This document shows, one piece after another, positions 27,246 through 37,397 of a stretch of 64,000 nucleotides of DNA. The notes beneath the pieces are model-generated. The model made no database searches, was not told the DNA's origin, and saw only the letters and a list, made by a program, of their open reading frames with translations. The DNA lies in the NCBI GenBank assembly GCA_000985875.1, contig CCRI01000002.1:248001-312000 (forward strand), given 5' to 3'. The translations under genes were made by a program, and so were the position numbers. Each line of letters begins with the position of its first letter. Position 1 is the first letter of the stretch. This stretch comes from Neorhizobium galegae bv. officinalis (lineage in GTDB: Bacteria; Pseudomonadota; Alphaproteobacteria; Rhizobiales; Rhizobiaceae).

Positions 27246-28919
27246 TCAGGCGGCCGTCGCCCGCTCAGCCACTGCCCGATGCACCGCTATCTGAAGCTGT
27301 TCCTGAGTGAACGGTTTCGTCATCCGCAGGAGATCTGAAAGCCCGTGATCTTCGTGTAATTCGACATAACCGGAGGCGAGGATCACCGGCAGGCCCGGAT
27401 AGGAGGCAATGATCCGGCGGGCCAGTTCCGCGCCGGTCATGCCCGGCATGGCATGGTCCGTGATGACAAGGTCGAACTTCCCGCCAGAGCCGAGGATCTC
27501 AAGTGCGGCGGCGGCCGAGGACGCCTCCGTGGCGACATGGCCAAGATCTTCCAGCATTGCCGACGTGCCCATGCTCACGAGCGAATCGTCATCGACCACA
27601 AGCACCGTCAGTGCTTGCGGCAGATTGGGAGCGGCGTCCTGCGACGTGGCCTCCGGTGAGGCCGCCGCCGCGACATTCTCGGCGACCGGCAGCCACAAAG
27701 ATACCGTCGTCCCCTCTCCCTTGACGCTCGACAGGTCCAGGATACCGCCCGATTGAGCCGCCAGGCCATGCACCATGGAAAGACCCAGGCCGGTTCCCTT
27801 CCCAGGTCCCTTCGTGGTGAAAAACGGCTCGGCCGCGCGGGTCACCGTCGCTTCGTCCATGCCCTCTCCGGTGTCGGAAACCGAAATCCGCACATATCGG
27901 CCCGCGGCCAGGCTGCCGTGCCTCGATACATCTTTTTCTTCTGCGGACACCATGATCGTGCCGCCCCCGATCATGGCGTCCCGCGCATTCACGAACAGAT
28001 TGAGGAGAGCAAGTTCGAGCTGATTGCTATCGACCAACAGCTGCGGAAGCCGTGGCGGGATATCCTTCGTTATATCTACCCCAGGTCCGAGCGCCTTGCT
28101 CAGCAGGTCTTGAATATTCTCGAAGAGCTCGGCGAAATCGACCGCGTGCGGCTTCAATTCCTGGCGGCGCGCGAATGCCAGCAAGCGTTGGGTTAAGGCC
28201 GCGCCGCGCTCGGCCGCCTGTATCGCATTGGCAATCAGCCGCTCGCTCTTTTCATCGATTGGAAGCCGCTTCTTCAGGAGGTTCAAGCTGCCCAGCACTG
28301 CCATCAGCAGATTGTTGAAGTCGTGGGCGACGCCGCCGGTCAGCTGGCCGATCGTGTCCAGTTTTTGCGCCTCGAACAATTGCGCAAGCGCTTCTTCGCG
28401 CTCGCGCGTCCTCTGGTCGATCCGTTCTTCGAGTTCTTCATTGAGCTGACGCAGCTGGTTCGAGGACGCTTCGAGTTCTGCGGTGCGTTCCCGAACCCTG
28501 TCCTCGAGGTCGGCATTCAAGCGCTCCAGTTCCCTTGTCTTCCGGTACAGGTCGGCGAATACCCGTACCTTGGCCCGCAGAACCTCCGGGACGATGGGTA
28601 CGGAGACATAATCCACGGCACCCGCCGCATAGCCGCGCAGCCGGTCCGGTTCCGCCATCATGACGGCCGACACAAAAATGATCGCCGTATGCTGGTATCG
28701 GGGATGTTCCCTGATCATGCTGACGAGTTCGAAGCCGTCCTGCTCCGGCATGCAGACATCCACGAGAATGACCGCGATGTCGTTGCGCAGGAGATGCTCC
28801 AGGGCCTCTCTGCCGGACTGGGCCTTGATCAGGTTCTCGCCCAGCTCCTGGAGCACGACCTCATAGCTCAGGAGCTTTGCCGGCTGATCATCCACGAGAA
28901 GGATATTGACGGGGTTCAT
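27246..28919 (-). CDS. Soluble hybrid histidine kinase, receiver-HisKA-HATPase-receiver
   Basis: 557 residues, no membrane helix. The first receiver starts at once (NILLVDDQP, acceptor Asp 54 in ILVDVCMPE); a coiled coil (about 125-190) follows; the H-box GGVAHDFNNLL has His 199; N-box LALLNLFVNARDAM, G1 VSDTGEGM and G2 GKGTGLGLSMVHG are intact; a second receiver ends the protein (VVDDDSLVSMG, acceptor Asp in LVITDHAMPGM). The ATG at 28919 has AGGGA upstream and lies 11 bp after the stop of the giant HAMP-repeat kinase, so both are in one operon. It could receive phosphate from that kinase through its first receiver. Confidence 0.92.
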   Translation of the reverse strand: MNPVNILLVDDQPAKLLSYEVVLQELGENLIKAQSGREALEHLLRNDIAVILVDVCMPEQDGFELVSMIREHPRYQHTAIIFVSAVMMAEPDRLRGYAAGAVDYVSVPIVPEVLRAKVRVFADLYRKTRELERLNADLEDRVRERTAELEASSNQLRQLNEELEERIDQRTREREEALAQLFEAQKLDTIGQLTGGVAHDFNNLLMAVLGSLNLLKKRLPIDEKSERLIANAIQAAERGAALTQRLLAFARRQELKPHAVDFAELFENIQDLLSKALGPGVDITKDIPPRLPQLLVDSNQLELALLNLFVNARDAMIGGGTIMVSAEEKDVSRHGSLAAGRYVRISVSDTGEGMDEATVTRAAEPFFTTKGPGKGTGLGLSMVHGLAAQSGGILDLSSVKGEGTTVSLWLPVAENVAAAASPEATSQDAAPNLPQALTVLVVDDDSLVSMGTSAMLEDLGHVATEASSAAAALEILGSGGKFDLVITDHAMPGMTGAELARRIIASYPGLPVILASGYVELHEDHGLSDLLRMTKPFTQEQLQIAVHRAVAERATAA

Positions 28920-28930
28920 GGTCACTGTCC

Positions 28931-31900
28931 CTAGCGATGCAACCACATGCGGAGCGCGGAAAGCAATTGCTCGGTATTGACCGGCTTTGCCAGATAATCC
29001 GACGCACCCGCCTCAAGGCACTTTTCGCGGTCTCCCTTCATCGCTTTTGCGGTCAGCGCAAGTATGGGCAGGCGCCGGAACCTGGGGTCTGAGCGGATCA
29101 CCTGCATTGTTTCGTAACCGTCCATTCCCGGCATCATGATGTCCATCAGCACGATAGCAACAGCCGGCTCCCTGTGAATGACGTCGATGGCTTCGCTGCC
29201 GGTCGTCGCGGTCAGGACCCTCATCCCGCGGCGCTCCAGAACACTGCTGAGAGCGAAGATATTGCGGGCGTCGTCGTCCACCAGCAGAACGGTCTCCCCG
29301 ATCAGGTCCTCATCGGAACTGTGAAGTTCCTCGAGCATCGCCTGCTTGGCGGCCGGCATGTCGGCGACCACCCTGTGGAGGAAGAGCGCGGTCTCATCCA
29401 GGAGACGCTCGGGCGACTCCACACCTTTCACGACGACGCTGCGCGCCATCGTGTGGAGCTGGGCGTCCTCTTCCGGCGAGAGCTCGCGGCCTGTGAAGAC
29501 CACGACCGGAACCTCGGCAATGTCACTGTCGTCGCGGATTTTTTCGAGAACCTCGAAGCCCGACATGTCAGGCAGGGTAAGATCGAGAACGACGCAGTCG
29601 GCCGGATCCTGCTTGAGCGCGGCCAACGCCTCGGCCCCCGAGCCTACACTTTTGATGTCTATGTCATCATGGCCGAGCAAAGCCGTTACGCTCAGCCGCT
29701 CGGCCTCACTATCTTCAACGAGCAGAAGCCGCTTGCGGCGGGGCTCGGCATAATTCTTGAGCCGCATGAATGCCTTTCCAAGGCTGTCGGTGGTTGTGGG
29801 CTTGCTCATGAAGGCGAAGGCGCCGCGCGTGAGGCCATGCTGGCGGTCTTCATCAAGGCTGATGATCTGGACCGGAATATGCCTCGTCGCCGCGCTCTGC
29901 TTGAGCTGGCTCAGCACCGTCCAGCCGAGCATGTCCGGCAGGAAGATGTCGAGGGATATAGCGGCAGGCTTGTATTCCTGCGCGAAATTCAAGGCTTCGC
30001 TGCCGCGCGTGGCCACCAGGACCTTGAACCCGCTGTCATGGGCCAGATCGACGAGCACGCGGGCGTAGTGAGGATCGTCCTCGACGATCAACAAAACCGC
30101 ATCTGCGGGGTTTATCTGACCGCGATCGTCATCGACCTGTTCCGTGGTTTTGTCGGCCCGCCGTGCTGCGGCGGCCTCCGCGAGTTGAACCACGTTGCTT
30201 TGCGCCGGCAGGTATTTTGGGACGGGAGAAGCGCCGACATATGTCAGCGGCAGATAGAGTACGAACGTGCTGCCGACGCCCGGCGTGCTGCGCAGCTGGA
30301 TCTCGCCGCCAAGGAGGCTTGCGAGCTCGCGACTGATCGCAAGACCCAGTCCGGTGCCCCCGTATTTCCGGCTGGTCGAGGCATCCGCCTGCTGGAATGC
30401 CTCGAATATGATGCGCTGCTTTTCAGGCGGGATGCCGATACCGGTATCGGAGACTTCAAAGGCGATCACCGATGGAGCATGTTTGAGCGAAGGATGATCC
30501 AAGGACCAGCCTTCGCTCACCGGAGCGACTTTCAGCTTGACGCCGCCCTGCGCGGTGAACTTGAAGGCGTTGGACAGCAGGTTCTTGAGGATCTGCTGCA
30601 GCCGCTTGGAGTCGGTAATGATGCTCCTCGGCACCTCTTCGCCGATCTCCACCATGTAGCTGAGATCGCGATTTTCCGCCTCGTGCCGGAACGGCCTCGA
30701 CATCATCTCCAGCAGGTTGGTGATGAATATCTCCTCCGCATCGACCGAAACGGTCCCCGACTCGATTTTGGAGAGGTCGAGAATATCGCTGATCAGGTTG
30801 AGGAGATCGGTGCCCGCGCCATGGATCGTCTTTGCAAACTCCACCTGCTTGGCGGAAAGATTGCCGTCGGGATTTTCTCCCAGCTGCTGGCCGAGAATAA
30901 GGATCGAGTTGAGCGGCGTGCGCAGTTCATGCGACATGTTGGCAAGGAACTCGGATTTGTATTTCGACGTGAGTGCGAGCTCGGTCGCCTTTTCTTCCAG
31001 CGCGCGGCGGGCCTGCTCGATTTCCTGGTTCTTTGCCTCGACCTCGACGTTTCGTTCTTCGAGCTGCTGCGCCTTTTGCTCAAGCTGCTCATTGGTCTGC
31101 TGCAACTCCCTTTGCTGCGTCTGAAGCTCGGTCGCAAGCTGCTGGGATTGCTTGAGCAGGCCTTCCGTCTGCATCGTCGCCTCGATCGAGTTGAGTACGA
31201 TACCGATCGACGTCGTCAGCTGGTCGAGGAAGGAAAGCTGCAGCTCGGTGAATTCACCGGCCGAAGCAAGCTCGATCACCGCCTTGACCTGTCCTTCGAA
31301 GTGAACCGGTAGAACGATGGCGCTCTTGGGAAGGGTCGAGAAAACGCCCGAGCTGATGGGAACGACATTGTCGGGCAGATTGGTCACGAGAATGCGACGG
31401 GCATCGATGGCGCACTGCCCGACCAGACCCTGGCCGAACTCCAGGCGCCGCGGATGTGCCGCGCCGACCCCATCAGCATAACTGGACAGCAGAGACAGGG
31501 TCGGCTGGCGATCCTCTGCGTCCACCTGATAGATCACGCCCTGATGGGCTCCGACGAGAGGCGCCAGTTCCGAAAGCAGCATTTTCCCGACCAGGGTCAG
31601 GTCGCGCTGCCCCTGGAGCATGTTGGTGAATCTTGCCAGGTTCGTCTTCAACCAGTCCTGTTCGGTATTCTGCTCCGTCGTCAGGCGCAGGTTGCCGATC
31701 ATGGTATTGATGTTGTCCTTGAGCTCGGCGACTTCGCCGCGCGCTTCCACCTGGATCGACCGCGTCAGGTCGCCCTTGGTGACGGCCGTCGCGACTTCGG
31801 CGATAGCGCGGACCTGGGTGGTCAGGTTGGCGGCCAGCAGGTTGACGTTACCCGTCAGGTCTTTCCAGGTGCCAGCGGTGCCCGGTACGTTCGCCTGACC

Positions 31901-34900
31901 GCCGAGGCGGCCTTCGACGCCCACTTCGCGGGCAACCGTGGTGACCTGGTCGGCGAAGGTCGCGAGCGTATTGGTCATGTTGTTGATGGTTTCGGCAAGC
32001 GCCGCGACCTCGCCCTTGGAGGCGACGGTGAGGTTCTGCTTGAGGTCGCCGTTAGCAACCGCCGTCACCACCTTGACGATACCGCGAACCTGCTCGGTCA
32101 GGTTGGCGGCCATGACGTTGACCGTGTCGGTCAGATCCTTCCATGTGCCGGCCACGCCGGGCACTTGCGCCTGTCCACCGAGCTTGCCCTCGGTGCCGAC
32201 TTCGCGCGCCACGCGGGTCACTTCACCCGCAAAGGCATTGAGCTGATCCACCATCGTGTTGATGGTGTTCTTGAGCTCCAGGATTTCGCCCTTCACATCC
32301 ACGGTGATCTTGCGCGACAGGTCGCCTCGCGCGACTGCGGTCGTCACCTCGGCGATGTTGCGGACCTGCGTGGTGAGGTTGGCGGCAAGCAGATTGACGT
32401 TGTCGGTGAGGTCCTTCCACGTTCCGGCAACGCCCGGGACGACCGCCTGGCCGCCAAGGCGGCCGTCGGTGCCGACCTCGCGCGCCACACGGGTGACTTC
32501 CCCTGCAAAAGATCGAAGCTGATCGACCATGGTGTTGAGGGTGTCTTTCAACAGCAGGATTTCACCACGAACATCGACGGTGATCTTGCGCGACAAGTCG
32601 CCATTGGCAATCGCGGTGGCGACCTCGGCGATATTGCGGACCTGGGCCGTCAAGTTGCCGGCCATCGAGTTGACGCTGTCGGTCAGGTCCTTCCAGGTGC
32701 CGGCGACACCCGAAACCTGCGCCTGTCCGCCAAGCTTGCCTTCCGTGCCAACCTCGCGTGCCACGCGCGTCACTTCACCGGCGAAGGCGTTGAGCTGGTC
32801 CACCATCGTGTTGATGGTGTTCTTCAGTTCCAGGATTTCGCCCTTCACGTCGACGGTGATCTTGCGCGACAGGTCTCCTCGCGCGACCGCAGTCGTCACT
32901 TCGGCGATGTTTCGCACCTGGCCGGTGAGGTTGGACGCCATCGAGTTGACGTTCTCGGTCAGATCCTTCCAGGTACCGGCAACGCCGGGCACCTGAGCCT
33001 GGCCGCCGAGCTTGCCTTCGGTGCCCACTTCACGCGCCACGCGCGTCACTTCCGAGGCGAACCGGTTGAGCTGGTCCACCATCGTGTTGAGGGTCTCCTT
33101 GAGCTGAAGGATTTCACCCTTCACATCGACGGTGATTTTTCGCGAAAGGTCGCCATTGGCGATCGCCGTCGATACTTCCGCGATGTTGCGGACCTGGGCA
33201 GTCAGATTGCCCGCCATCGAGTTGACGGAATCGGTCAGATCCTTCCAGGTGCCGGCAACACCCAGGACGTTCGCCTGGCCGCCGAGCCGCCCCTCAGTCC
33301 CGACCTCTCGGGCGACACGCGTCACCTCGCCGGCAAAACCGTTGAGCTGGTCCACCATCGTGTTGATGGTTTCCTTCAGCTCCAGGATTTCGCCGGACAC
33401 CGTCACGGTGATCTTCTTCGACAGATCGCCCTGAGCGACGGCGGTCGCGACTTCGGCGATGTTTCGCACCTGGCCCGTGAGGTTGGAGGCCATGGAGTTG
33501 ACCGAGTCGGTCAGGTCCTTCCAGGTTCCGGCGACACCGCGCACGTTGGCCTGACCGCCAAGCCGACCTTCGGTCCCTACTTCGCGCGCGACACGCGTGA
33601 CTTCGGATGCAAATGCGTTGAGCTGGTCGACCATCGTATTGATGGTCTCCTTCAGCTCCAGGATTTCGCCCTTGACGTCGACGGTGATCTTTTTGGACAG
33701 GTCACCATTGGCGATTGCCGTGGATACCTCGGCGATGTTGCGCACCTGCGCCGTGAGGTTACCCGCCATCGAGTTGACGTTTTCGGTGAGATCTTTCCAG
33801 GTCCCGGCGACACCACGGACGTTTGCCTGACCGCCAAGCCTCCCTTCTGTGCCCACTTCACGGGCAACACGGGTCACTTCCGAGGCAAAGGCATTGAGCT
33901 GGTCGACCATCGTGTTGATGGTCTCCTTCAGCTCCAGGATTTCGCCGGAAACCGTGACCGTAATCTTCTTCGACAAGTCGCCGTTGGCGATTGCCGTCGA
34001 CACTTCGGCGATGTTTCGGACCTGGGCCGTGAGATTGGACGCCATTGAGTTGACGTTGTCGGTGAGGTCCTTCCAGGTTCCGGCCACGCCCGGCACCTGA
34101 GCCTGGCCACCCAGGCGGCCTTCGGTACCGACTTCGCGGGCGACGCGTGTCACCTCCCCGGCAAAGCCGTTGAGCTGGTCGACCATCGTATTGATGGTTT
34201 CCTTCAGTTCAAGGATTTCGCCGGAGACGTCGACGGTGATCTTGCGTGAAAGGTCGCCGCGGGCGACCGCGGTCGTGACCTGGGCGATGTTTCGCACCTG
34301 CGCCGTCAGATTGCCGCACATCGCGTTGACCGAGTCGGTCAGATCCTTCCAGGTGCCGGCGACACCCGGCACGAGCGCCTGGCCACCCAGCTTTCCTTCC
34401 GTGCCGACCTCACGGGCAACGCGCGTCACTTCCGATGCGAAGGAGCGGAGCTGATCGACCATCGTGTTGATGGCTTCCTTCAGCTGCAGAATCTCGCCGC
34501 GAACATCGACCGTGATCTTTTTGGAAAGATCGCCGTTGGCAACCGCAATCGTGACGTCCGCGATATTGCGGACCTGGGCGGTCAGGTTCGACGCCATCGA
34601 GTTGACGCTCTCGGTCAGGTCCTTCCAGACGCCGGTCACTTCCGGAACCTGAGCCTGGCCACCCAGCTTGCCATCGGTACCGACCTCGCGGGCGACACGC
34701 GTCACTTCGGACGTGAAAACGCTCAGCTGCTTGATCATCGTGTTGACGATCTCGGCCGAACGCAGGAACTCCCCTTTCAGCGGACGCCCGTCGACGTCGA
34801 GCGGAACCGTCTGCAGCAGGTCGCCTTTGGCCACCGCCGTGATCGTCCGGGTAACCGCGGTCGTCGGCCACAGCAAGTCGTCGATCAGGGTGTTGATCGA

Positions 34901-35230
34901 CCCTTCCATATCCGCCCATGCCCCATCGGAAAGGCCAAATCTCACACGCGTGCTGGTGCGCCCGTCCCGCCCGACTACCTGGCCGACATTTTCAAGCTGC
35001 GCGGCCATTTTCTGGTTGGCCGCGATGATATCGTTCAAAGTATCTGCAATTTTTCCGGTGACGCCGGTCATGTCGGAGCGCATCCGGACCGAAAAGTCTC
35101 CCCGTCTCATCGCCAGAAGCGCTTCGAGCAAAGCGCGGGAGTCTTCGTCCGTCATCGCCGCGACATCTACATCCAAAAGGTCGCCCGAATCCTCACCGCT
35201 GCGCTGAACGTCATTGCCCTGTCTAGCCAC
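28931..35230 (-). CDS. Giant soluble hybrid histidine kinase with eleven HAMP repeats, GAF and three receivers
   Basis: 2099 residues, no transmembrane segment or signal peptide. An N-terminal HAMP-like region (about 30-170) precedes eleven tandem units of 92 residues (about 173-1190), each with the marks [28 protein letters not shown] and GTWKDLT. A GAF domain (about 1200-1350, including [10 protein letters not shown]), a Gln/Glu-rich coiled coil (about 1355-1425), HisKA with [15 protein letters not shown] (His 1434) and HATPase with [12 protein letters not shown] and [13 protein letters not shown] follow. Three receivers end it, with acceptor Asp at 1761, 1883 and 2030. The architecture matches fungal group III kinases (Nik1/Os-1), which have about five such repeats and sense osmotic stress. 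The start is a GTG with a G-rich ribosome site. Confidence 0.94.
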   Translation of the reverse strand: MARQGNDVQRSGEDSGDLLDVDVAAMTDEDSRALLEALLAMRRGDFSVRMRSDMTGVTGKIADTLNDIIAANQKMAAQLENVGQVVGRDGRTSTRVRFGLSDGAWADMEGSINTLIDDLLWPTTAVTRTITAVAKGDLLQTVPLDVDGRPLKGEFLRSAEIVNTMIKQLSVFTSEVTRVAREVGTDGKLGGQAQVPEVTGVWKDLTESVNSMASNLTAQVRNIADVTIAVANGDLSKKITVDVRGEILQLKEAINTMVDQLRSFASEVTRVAREVGTEGKLGGQALVPGVAGTWKDLTDSVNAMCGNLTAQVRNIAQVTTAVARGDLSRKITVDVSGEILELKETINTMVDQLNGFAGEVTRVAREVGTEGRLGGQAQVPGVAGTWKDLTDNVNSMASNLTAQVRNIAEVSTAIANGDLSKKITVTVSGEILELKETINTMVDQLNAFASEVTRVAREVGTEGRLGGQANVRGVAGTWKDLTENVNSMAGNLTAQVRNIAEVSTAIANGDLSKKITVDVKGEILELKETINTMVDQLNAFASEVTRVAREVGTEGRLGGQANVRGVAGTWKDLTDSVNSMASNLTGQVRNIAEVATAVAQGDLSKKITVTVSGEILELKETINTMVDQLNGFAGEVTRVAREVGTEGRLGGQANVLGVAGTWKDLTDSVNSMAGNLTAQVRNIAEVSTAIANGDLSRKITVDVKGEILQLKETLNTMVDQLNRFASEVTRVAREVGTEGKLGGQAQVPGVAGTWKDLTENVNSMASNLTGQVRNIAEVTTAVARGDLSRKITVDVKGEILELKNTINTMVDQLNAFAGEVTRVAREVGTEGKLGGQAQVSGVAGTWKDLTDSVNSMAGNLTAQVRNIAEVATAIANGDLSRKITVDVRGEILLLKDTLNTMVDQLRSFAGEVTRVAREVGTDGRLGGQAVVPGVAGTWKDLTDNVNLLAANLTTQVRNIAEVTTAVARGDLSRKITVDVKGEILELKNTINTMVDQLNAFAGEVTRVAREVGTEGKLGGQAQVPGVAGTWKDLTDTVNVMAANLTEQVRGIVKVVTAVANGDLKQNLTVASKGEVAALAETINNMTNTLATFADQVTTVAREVGVEGRLGGQANVPGTAGTWKDLTGNVNLLAANLTTQVRAIAEVATAVTKGDLTRSIQVEARGEVAELKDNINTMIGNLRLTTEQNTEQDWLKTNLARFTNMLQGQRDLTLVGKMLLSELAPLVGAHQGVIYQVDAEDRQPTLSLLSSYADGVGAAHPRRLEFGQGLVGQCAIDARRILVTNLPDNVVPISSGVFSTLPKSAIVLPVHFEGQVKAVIELASAGEFTELQLSFLDQLTTSIGIVLNSIEATMQTEGLLKQSQQLATELQTQQRELQQTNEQLEQKAQQLEERNVEVEAKNQEIEQARRALEEKATELALTSKYKSEFLANMSHELRTPLNSILILGQQLGENPDGNLSAKQVEFAKTIHGAGTDLLNLISDILDLSKIESGTVSVDAEEIFITNLLEMMSRPFRHEAENRDLSYMVEIGEEVPRSIITDSKRLQQILKNLLSNAFKFTAQGGVKLKVAPVSEGWSLDHPSLKHAPSVIAFEVSDTGIGIPPEKQRIIFEAFQQADASTSRKYGGTGLGLAISRELASLLGGEIQLRSTPGVGSTFVLYLPLTYVGASPVPKYLPAQSNVVQLAEAAAARRADKTTEQVDDDRGQINPADAVLLIVEDDPHYARVLVDLAHDSGFKVLVATRGSEALNFAQEYKPAAISLDIFLPDMLGWTVLSQLKQSAATRHIPVQIISLDEDRQHGLTRGAFAFMSKPTTTDSLGKAFMRLKNYAEPRRKRLLLVEDSEAERLSVTALLGHDDIDIKSVGSGAEALAALKQDPADCVVLDLTLPDMSGFEVLEKIRDDSDIAEVPVVVFTGRELSPEEDAQLHTMARSVVVKGVESPERLLDETALFLHRVVADMPAAKQAMLEELHSSDEDLIGETVLLVDDDARNIFALSSVLERRGMRVLTATTGSEAIDVIHREPAVAIVLMDIMMPGMDGYETMQVIRSDPRFRRLPILALTAKAMKGDREKCLEAGASDYLAKPVNTEQLLSALRMWLHR
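31661..34714 (-). repeat. 276-bp tandem coding repeats (HAMP units)
   Basis: Inside the giant kinase gene the DNA repeats with a period of 276 bp, eleven times counted by the [14 protein letters not shown] mark. The period can be read directly: the CTTCCAGGTGCC-like mark recurs 276 bases apart, for example at about 31863 and 32139. Units are highly alike but not identical; the first and the last two are the most diverged, the inner eight most uniform, as expected for unequal crossing-over or gene conversion. Confidence 0.9.
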
Positions 35231-35602
35231 GGAACCCCCCTGCCCTAAAATCCAGTAGATCTAGTGCGCGATTTCAAAAAGACCACAGGCGGACGTACTC
35301 CGCCTCCGGCATCAGGGAGGCGAATTCGGTTCGGACAAGAGCGGCAATTGCAACGAGCGAATGTTCGACAGGGCCGTGCGTTTATCGGAGCGCCGGACAG
35401 GGCCGTCAGGGATCTGATCTGCCTTCAAGTTTGGACGCGGTCTTTCCGGTTCGTCATTTTTTCGCTGCTCCTCGCTGAAATCATCTCCAGCCTCTCCAAC
35501 GGACCAATCCCGCAGCGGCCGTCGGACCGTAGATTTGTTAATTACACCAGTTACCTGATTGACAATATGAGCAAATTTCGCTCAAAAAGATAACAACAGA
35601 TT
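35231..35602. other. Divergent intergenic region, giant kinase / acid-sugar kinase
   Basis: 372 bases without a believable gene (an open frame of 109 codons here has no ribosome site or recognisable content). Near the right end lie TTGACA at 35559-35564 and an inverted repeat TGAGC-N7-GCTCA at 35568-35584, about 20 bases upstream of the DUF1537 kinase start, a plausible operator for the GntR-type regulator encoded two genes on. Confidence 0.4.
35568..35584. promoter_or_regulatory. Candidate operator upstream of acid-sugar kinase
   Basis: TGAGC-AAATTTC-GCTCA, a perfect 5-bp inverted repeat directly next to a TTGACA element. FadR-type GntR repressors commonly autoregulate from such a site; assignment is by position only. 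Confidence 0.35.
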
Positions 35603-36643
35603 ATGTGGTCCATCATGCTGGTTATTCTTGCCGACGACCTGACTGGCGCGCTTGATTGCGCGGCGCCGTTTGCCGGCAGGGGTTTGCATACTGAAATCGC
35701 GTTGAGCGTCGAGGCTATCGGATCGGCGTTGCAAGCGAGGCCCGCGGTTCTTTCAGTCAATCTCGGATCTCGGGAAGTCGAGGCGGAGGATGCGCGGCGG
35801 GCGGCTGCGTCGGCCCTGTCGTCCTTGCCGTCGGACATCGTTCTGTTCAAGAAGATCGATTCCCGCCTCAAGGGCAATATCGCCGCCGAACTCGACGTCA
35901 CGCCTTTTCACCTGGCGCTGGTGGCGCCGGCAATACCTGATTTCGGACGGAACGTGCGAGCGGGACATATCGAAGGTTTCGGCCTGGACAAACCCCTGAA
36001 CGTCGCCGATGCGCTGGGCGTTCATGCCGAACGCGCCGTCATTCCCGACACTCTTTCACAGGAAGAGATGTCCGCGGCTCTGGCAATTGGCCGTGAGGCC
36101 GGGGCCGATCTTTTTGTCGGCGCCAGGGGTCTCGCCGAGGCGCTGGCCATTCACATGACCGGCAGCCAGCTCGCCCAACCGGCCCTTCCTGAACCCGGCC
36201 CTGCCCTTTTTGTCATCGGCTCGAGAGATCCGATCACGCTGGCACAAGTCGAGGAACTGCGGCGGTCGGCAGTGCTTGACTATATAGCCGCGCCGAACGG
36301 CCGCCCGGAGAGGATCGCACCGCCCGTGCATTCCGTGACCCTGGTTCAGGCCACGCCGGATGGAAAGGACGATCCGCCGCTTCTCGTATCGGACAGGCTG
36401 GCGGCGAGCATAGTTCCGCACATGACGGCGCCGCCCGCCACTCTGCTTCTCTCGGGCGGCGCAACCGCCGAGGCTGTCTTGAAGGCAATGAATGTTTCGA
36501 GGTTCCGGCTTCTCGGCGAATGCCTGCCCGGCCTTGGCTTGGCTTATATCGATGGTCAATGCATCATCGCCAAATCCGGCGGATTCGGCAGGCCGGGCAC
36601 ATTGTGCGAGATAGCAAGAATAGCCATGGGCGAGAAGGGTTGA
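35603..36643 (+). CDS. Four-carbon acid sugar kinase family protein (DUF1537)
   Basis: 346 residues, shorter than the usual about 420. The N-terminal substrate domain is clear (VILADDLTGALDCAAPFA, then LFKKIDSRLKGNIAAEL), and the C-terminal nucleotide domain has the glycine-rich LLLSGGATAEAVL and IIAKSGGFG. Members phosphorylate D-threonate, D-erythronate or L-threonate at the 4-OH. With PdxA2 nearby the D-threonate/D-erythronate route (kinase, then oxidative decarboxylation to DHAP) is the best guess. The ATG at 35603 is used; another ATG lies at 35615. The regulator gene follows 3 bases after the stop. Confidence 0.87.
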   Translation: MWSIMLVILADDLTGALDCAAPFAGRGLHTEIALSVEAIGSALQARPAVLSVNLGSREVEAEDARRAAASALSSLPSDIVLFKKIDSRLKGNIAAELDVTPFHLALVAPAIPDFGRNVRAGHIEGFGLDKPLNVADALGVHAERAVIPDTLSQEEMSAALAIGREAGADLFVGARGLAEALAIHMTGSQLAQPALPEPGPALFVIGSRDPITLAQVEELRRSAVLDYIAAPNGRPERIAPPVHSVTLVQATPDGKDDPPLLVSDRLAASIVPHMTAPPATLLLSGGATAEAVLKAMNVSRFRLLGECLPGLGLAYIDGQCIIAKSGGFGRPGTLCEIARIAMGEKG

Positions 36644-36646
36644 ACA

Positions 36647-37351
36647 ATGGGGCTTGAGAGCGGTACTGCCCGCAAGGGCCTTCCCGATATCGTCTTCGAG
36701 CGGATGTTGCGCGCGATCAAGTCGGGGGCATACAGGCCGGACGAACGGTTGCCGACCGAACATGAGCTAGCCAACGAATTTGAAGTGTCGCGGCCGATCA
36801 TCCGGGAAGCGCTGAGACGGTTGCGCGAACAGGGGCTGATCTATTCGAGACGTGGTGCCGGCAGCTTCGTGCGGGCACTGGGCCTGCGCGAGCCGCTTGG
36901 CTTCGGCCAGCTGGAAAATGTCGCCGATCTCCTCAACTGTTATGAGTTTCGCATGACGCTTGAACCAGCGGCGGCAGCCGCCGCCGCAGTGCGTCATGAC
37001 AAGGAAAGCCTGGCGGCCATAAAACGGGCGCTGGAATTGCTGCGCGATGCCACGAACCGCCAGGCCCACCGCGAAGACGCCGACTATCAGTTCCATCTGG
37101 CCATCGCGCGCGCGGCCCAGAACAACTACTTCTCGACGGCAATGGAAGCTCTGAAGGATCATATTGCCGTGGGTATGAAATTCCACGGAGCCTCCGTGAA
37201 AAGAGAGGCGACCGGGCTGGCGAAAGTGTTCGGCGAGCACGAGGCGATCGCCGATGCGATCACGAGCGGAGACCAGGAAGCGGCGCGCCAGTTGATGCTG
37301 GACCACTTGAAAGGTTCACGCGAACGGCTGTTTCAGTCGTCGCACCGGTGA
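36647..37351 (+). CDS. GntR-family (FadR subfamily) transcriptional regulator
   Basis: 234 residues. Winged HTH at about 10-75 (RLPTEHELANEFEVSRPIIREALRRL region, then GLIYSRRGAGSFV), followed by an all-helical FCD ligand domain with the metal-binding pattern DADYQFHLAIARAA and later His residues (GEHEAIADAI). Such proteins repress sugar-acid catabolic genes and are released by the acid. Co-transcribed with the kinase, and close to the ADH/PdxA2/transporter genes that it probably also controls. Confidence 0.9.
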   Translation: MGLESGTARKGLPDIVFERMLRAIKSGAYRPDERLPTEHELANEFEVSRPIIREALRRLREQGLIYSRRGAGSFVRALGLREPLGFGQLENVADLLNCYEFRMTLEPAAAAAAAVRHDKESLAAIKRALELLRDATNRQAHREDADYQFHLAIARAAQNNYFSTAMEALKDHIAVGMKFHGASVKREATGLAKVFGEHEAIADAITSGDQEAARQLMLDHLKGSRERLFQSSHR

Positions 37352-37362
37352 AACCTGTAGAT

Positions 37363-37390
37363 GTCATCCGGTAACCCATAGCCGGATGAC
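37363..37390. terminator. Bidirectional stem-loop between convergent operons
   Basis: GTCATCCGG and CCGGATGAC form a perfect 9-bp stem with a 10-base loop in the 46-base gap between the GntR gene and the convergent alcohol dehydrogenase gene. It has no strong T-run on either side; likely a shared terminator. Confidence 0.55.
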
Positions 37391-37397
37391 CGTCACT

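Noticed and set aside
31454-34048. Plus-strand open frame of 864 codons antisense to the giant kinase
   Set aside because: It mirrors the 276-bp repeat and has no recognisable domain; the minus strand encodes HAMP, GAF and kinase motifs. A repeat without stops in one antisense copy stays open in all copies.
31661-34714. Tandem repeats considered as a CRISPR array or non-coding satellite
   Set aside because: The period is 276 bp, units are contiguous without unique spacers, and the frame is open throughout with conserved protein motifs.
35264-35593. 109-codon frame in the gap before the DUF1537 kinase gene
   Set aside because: No ribosome site, no conserved motif, overlaps the probable promoter and operator of the kinase gene.
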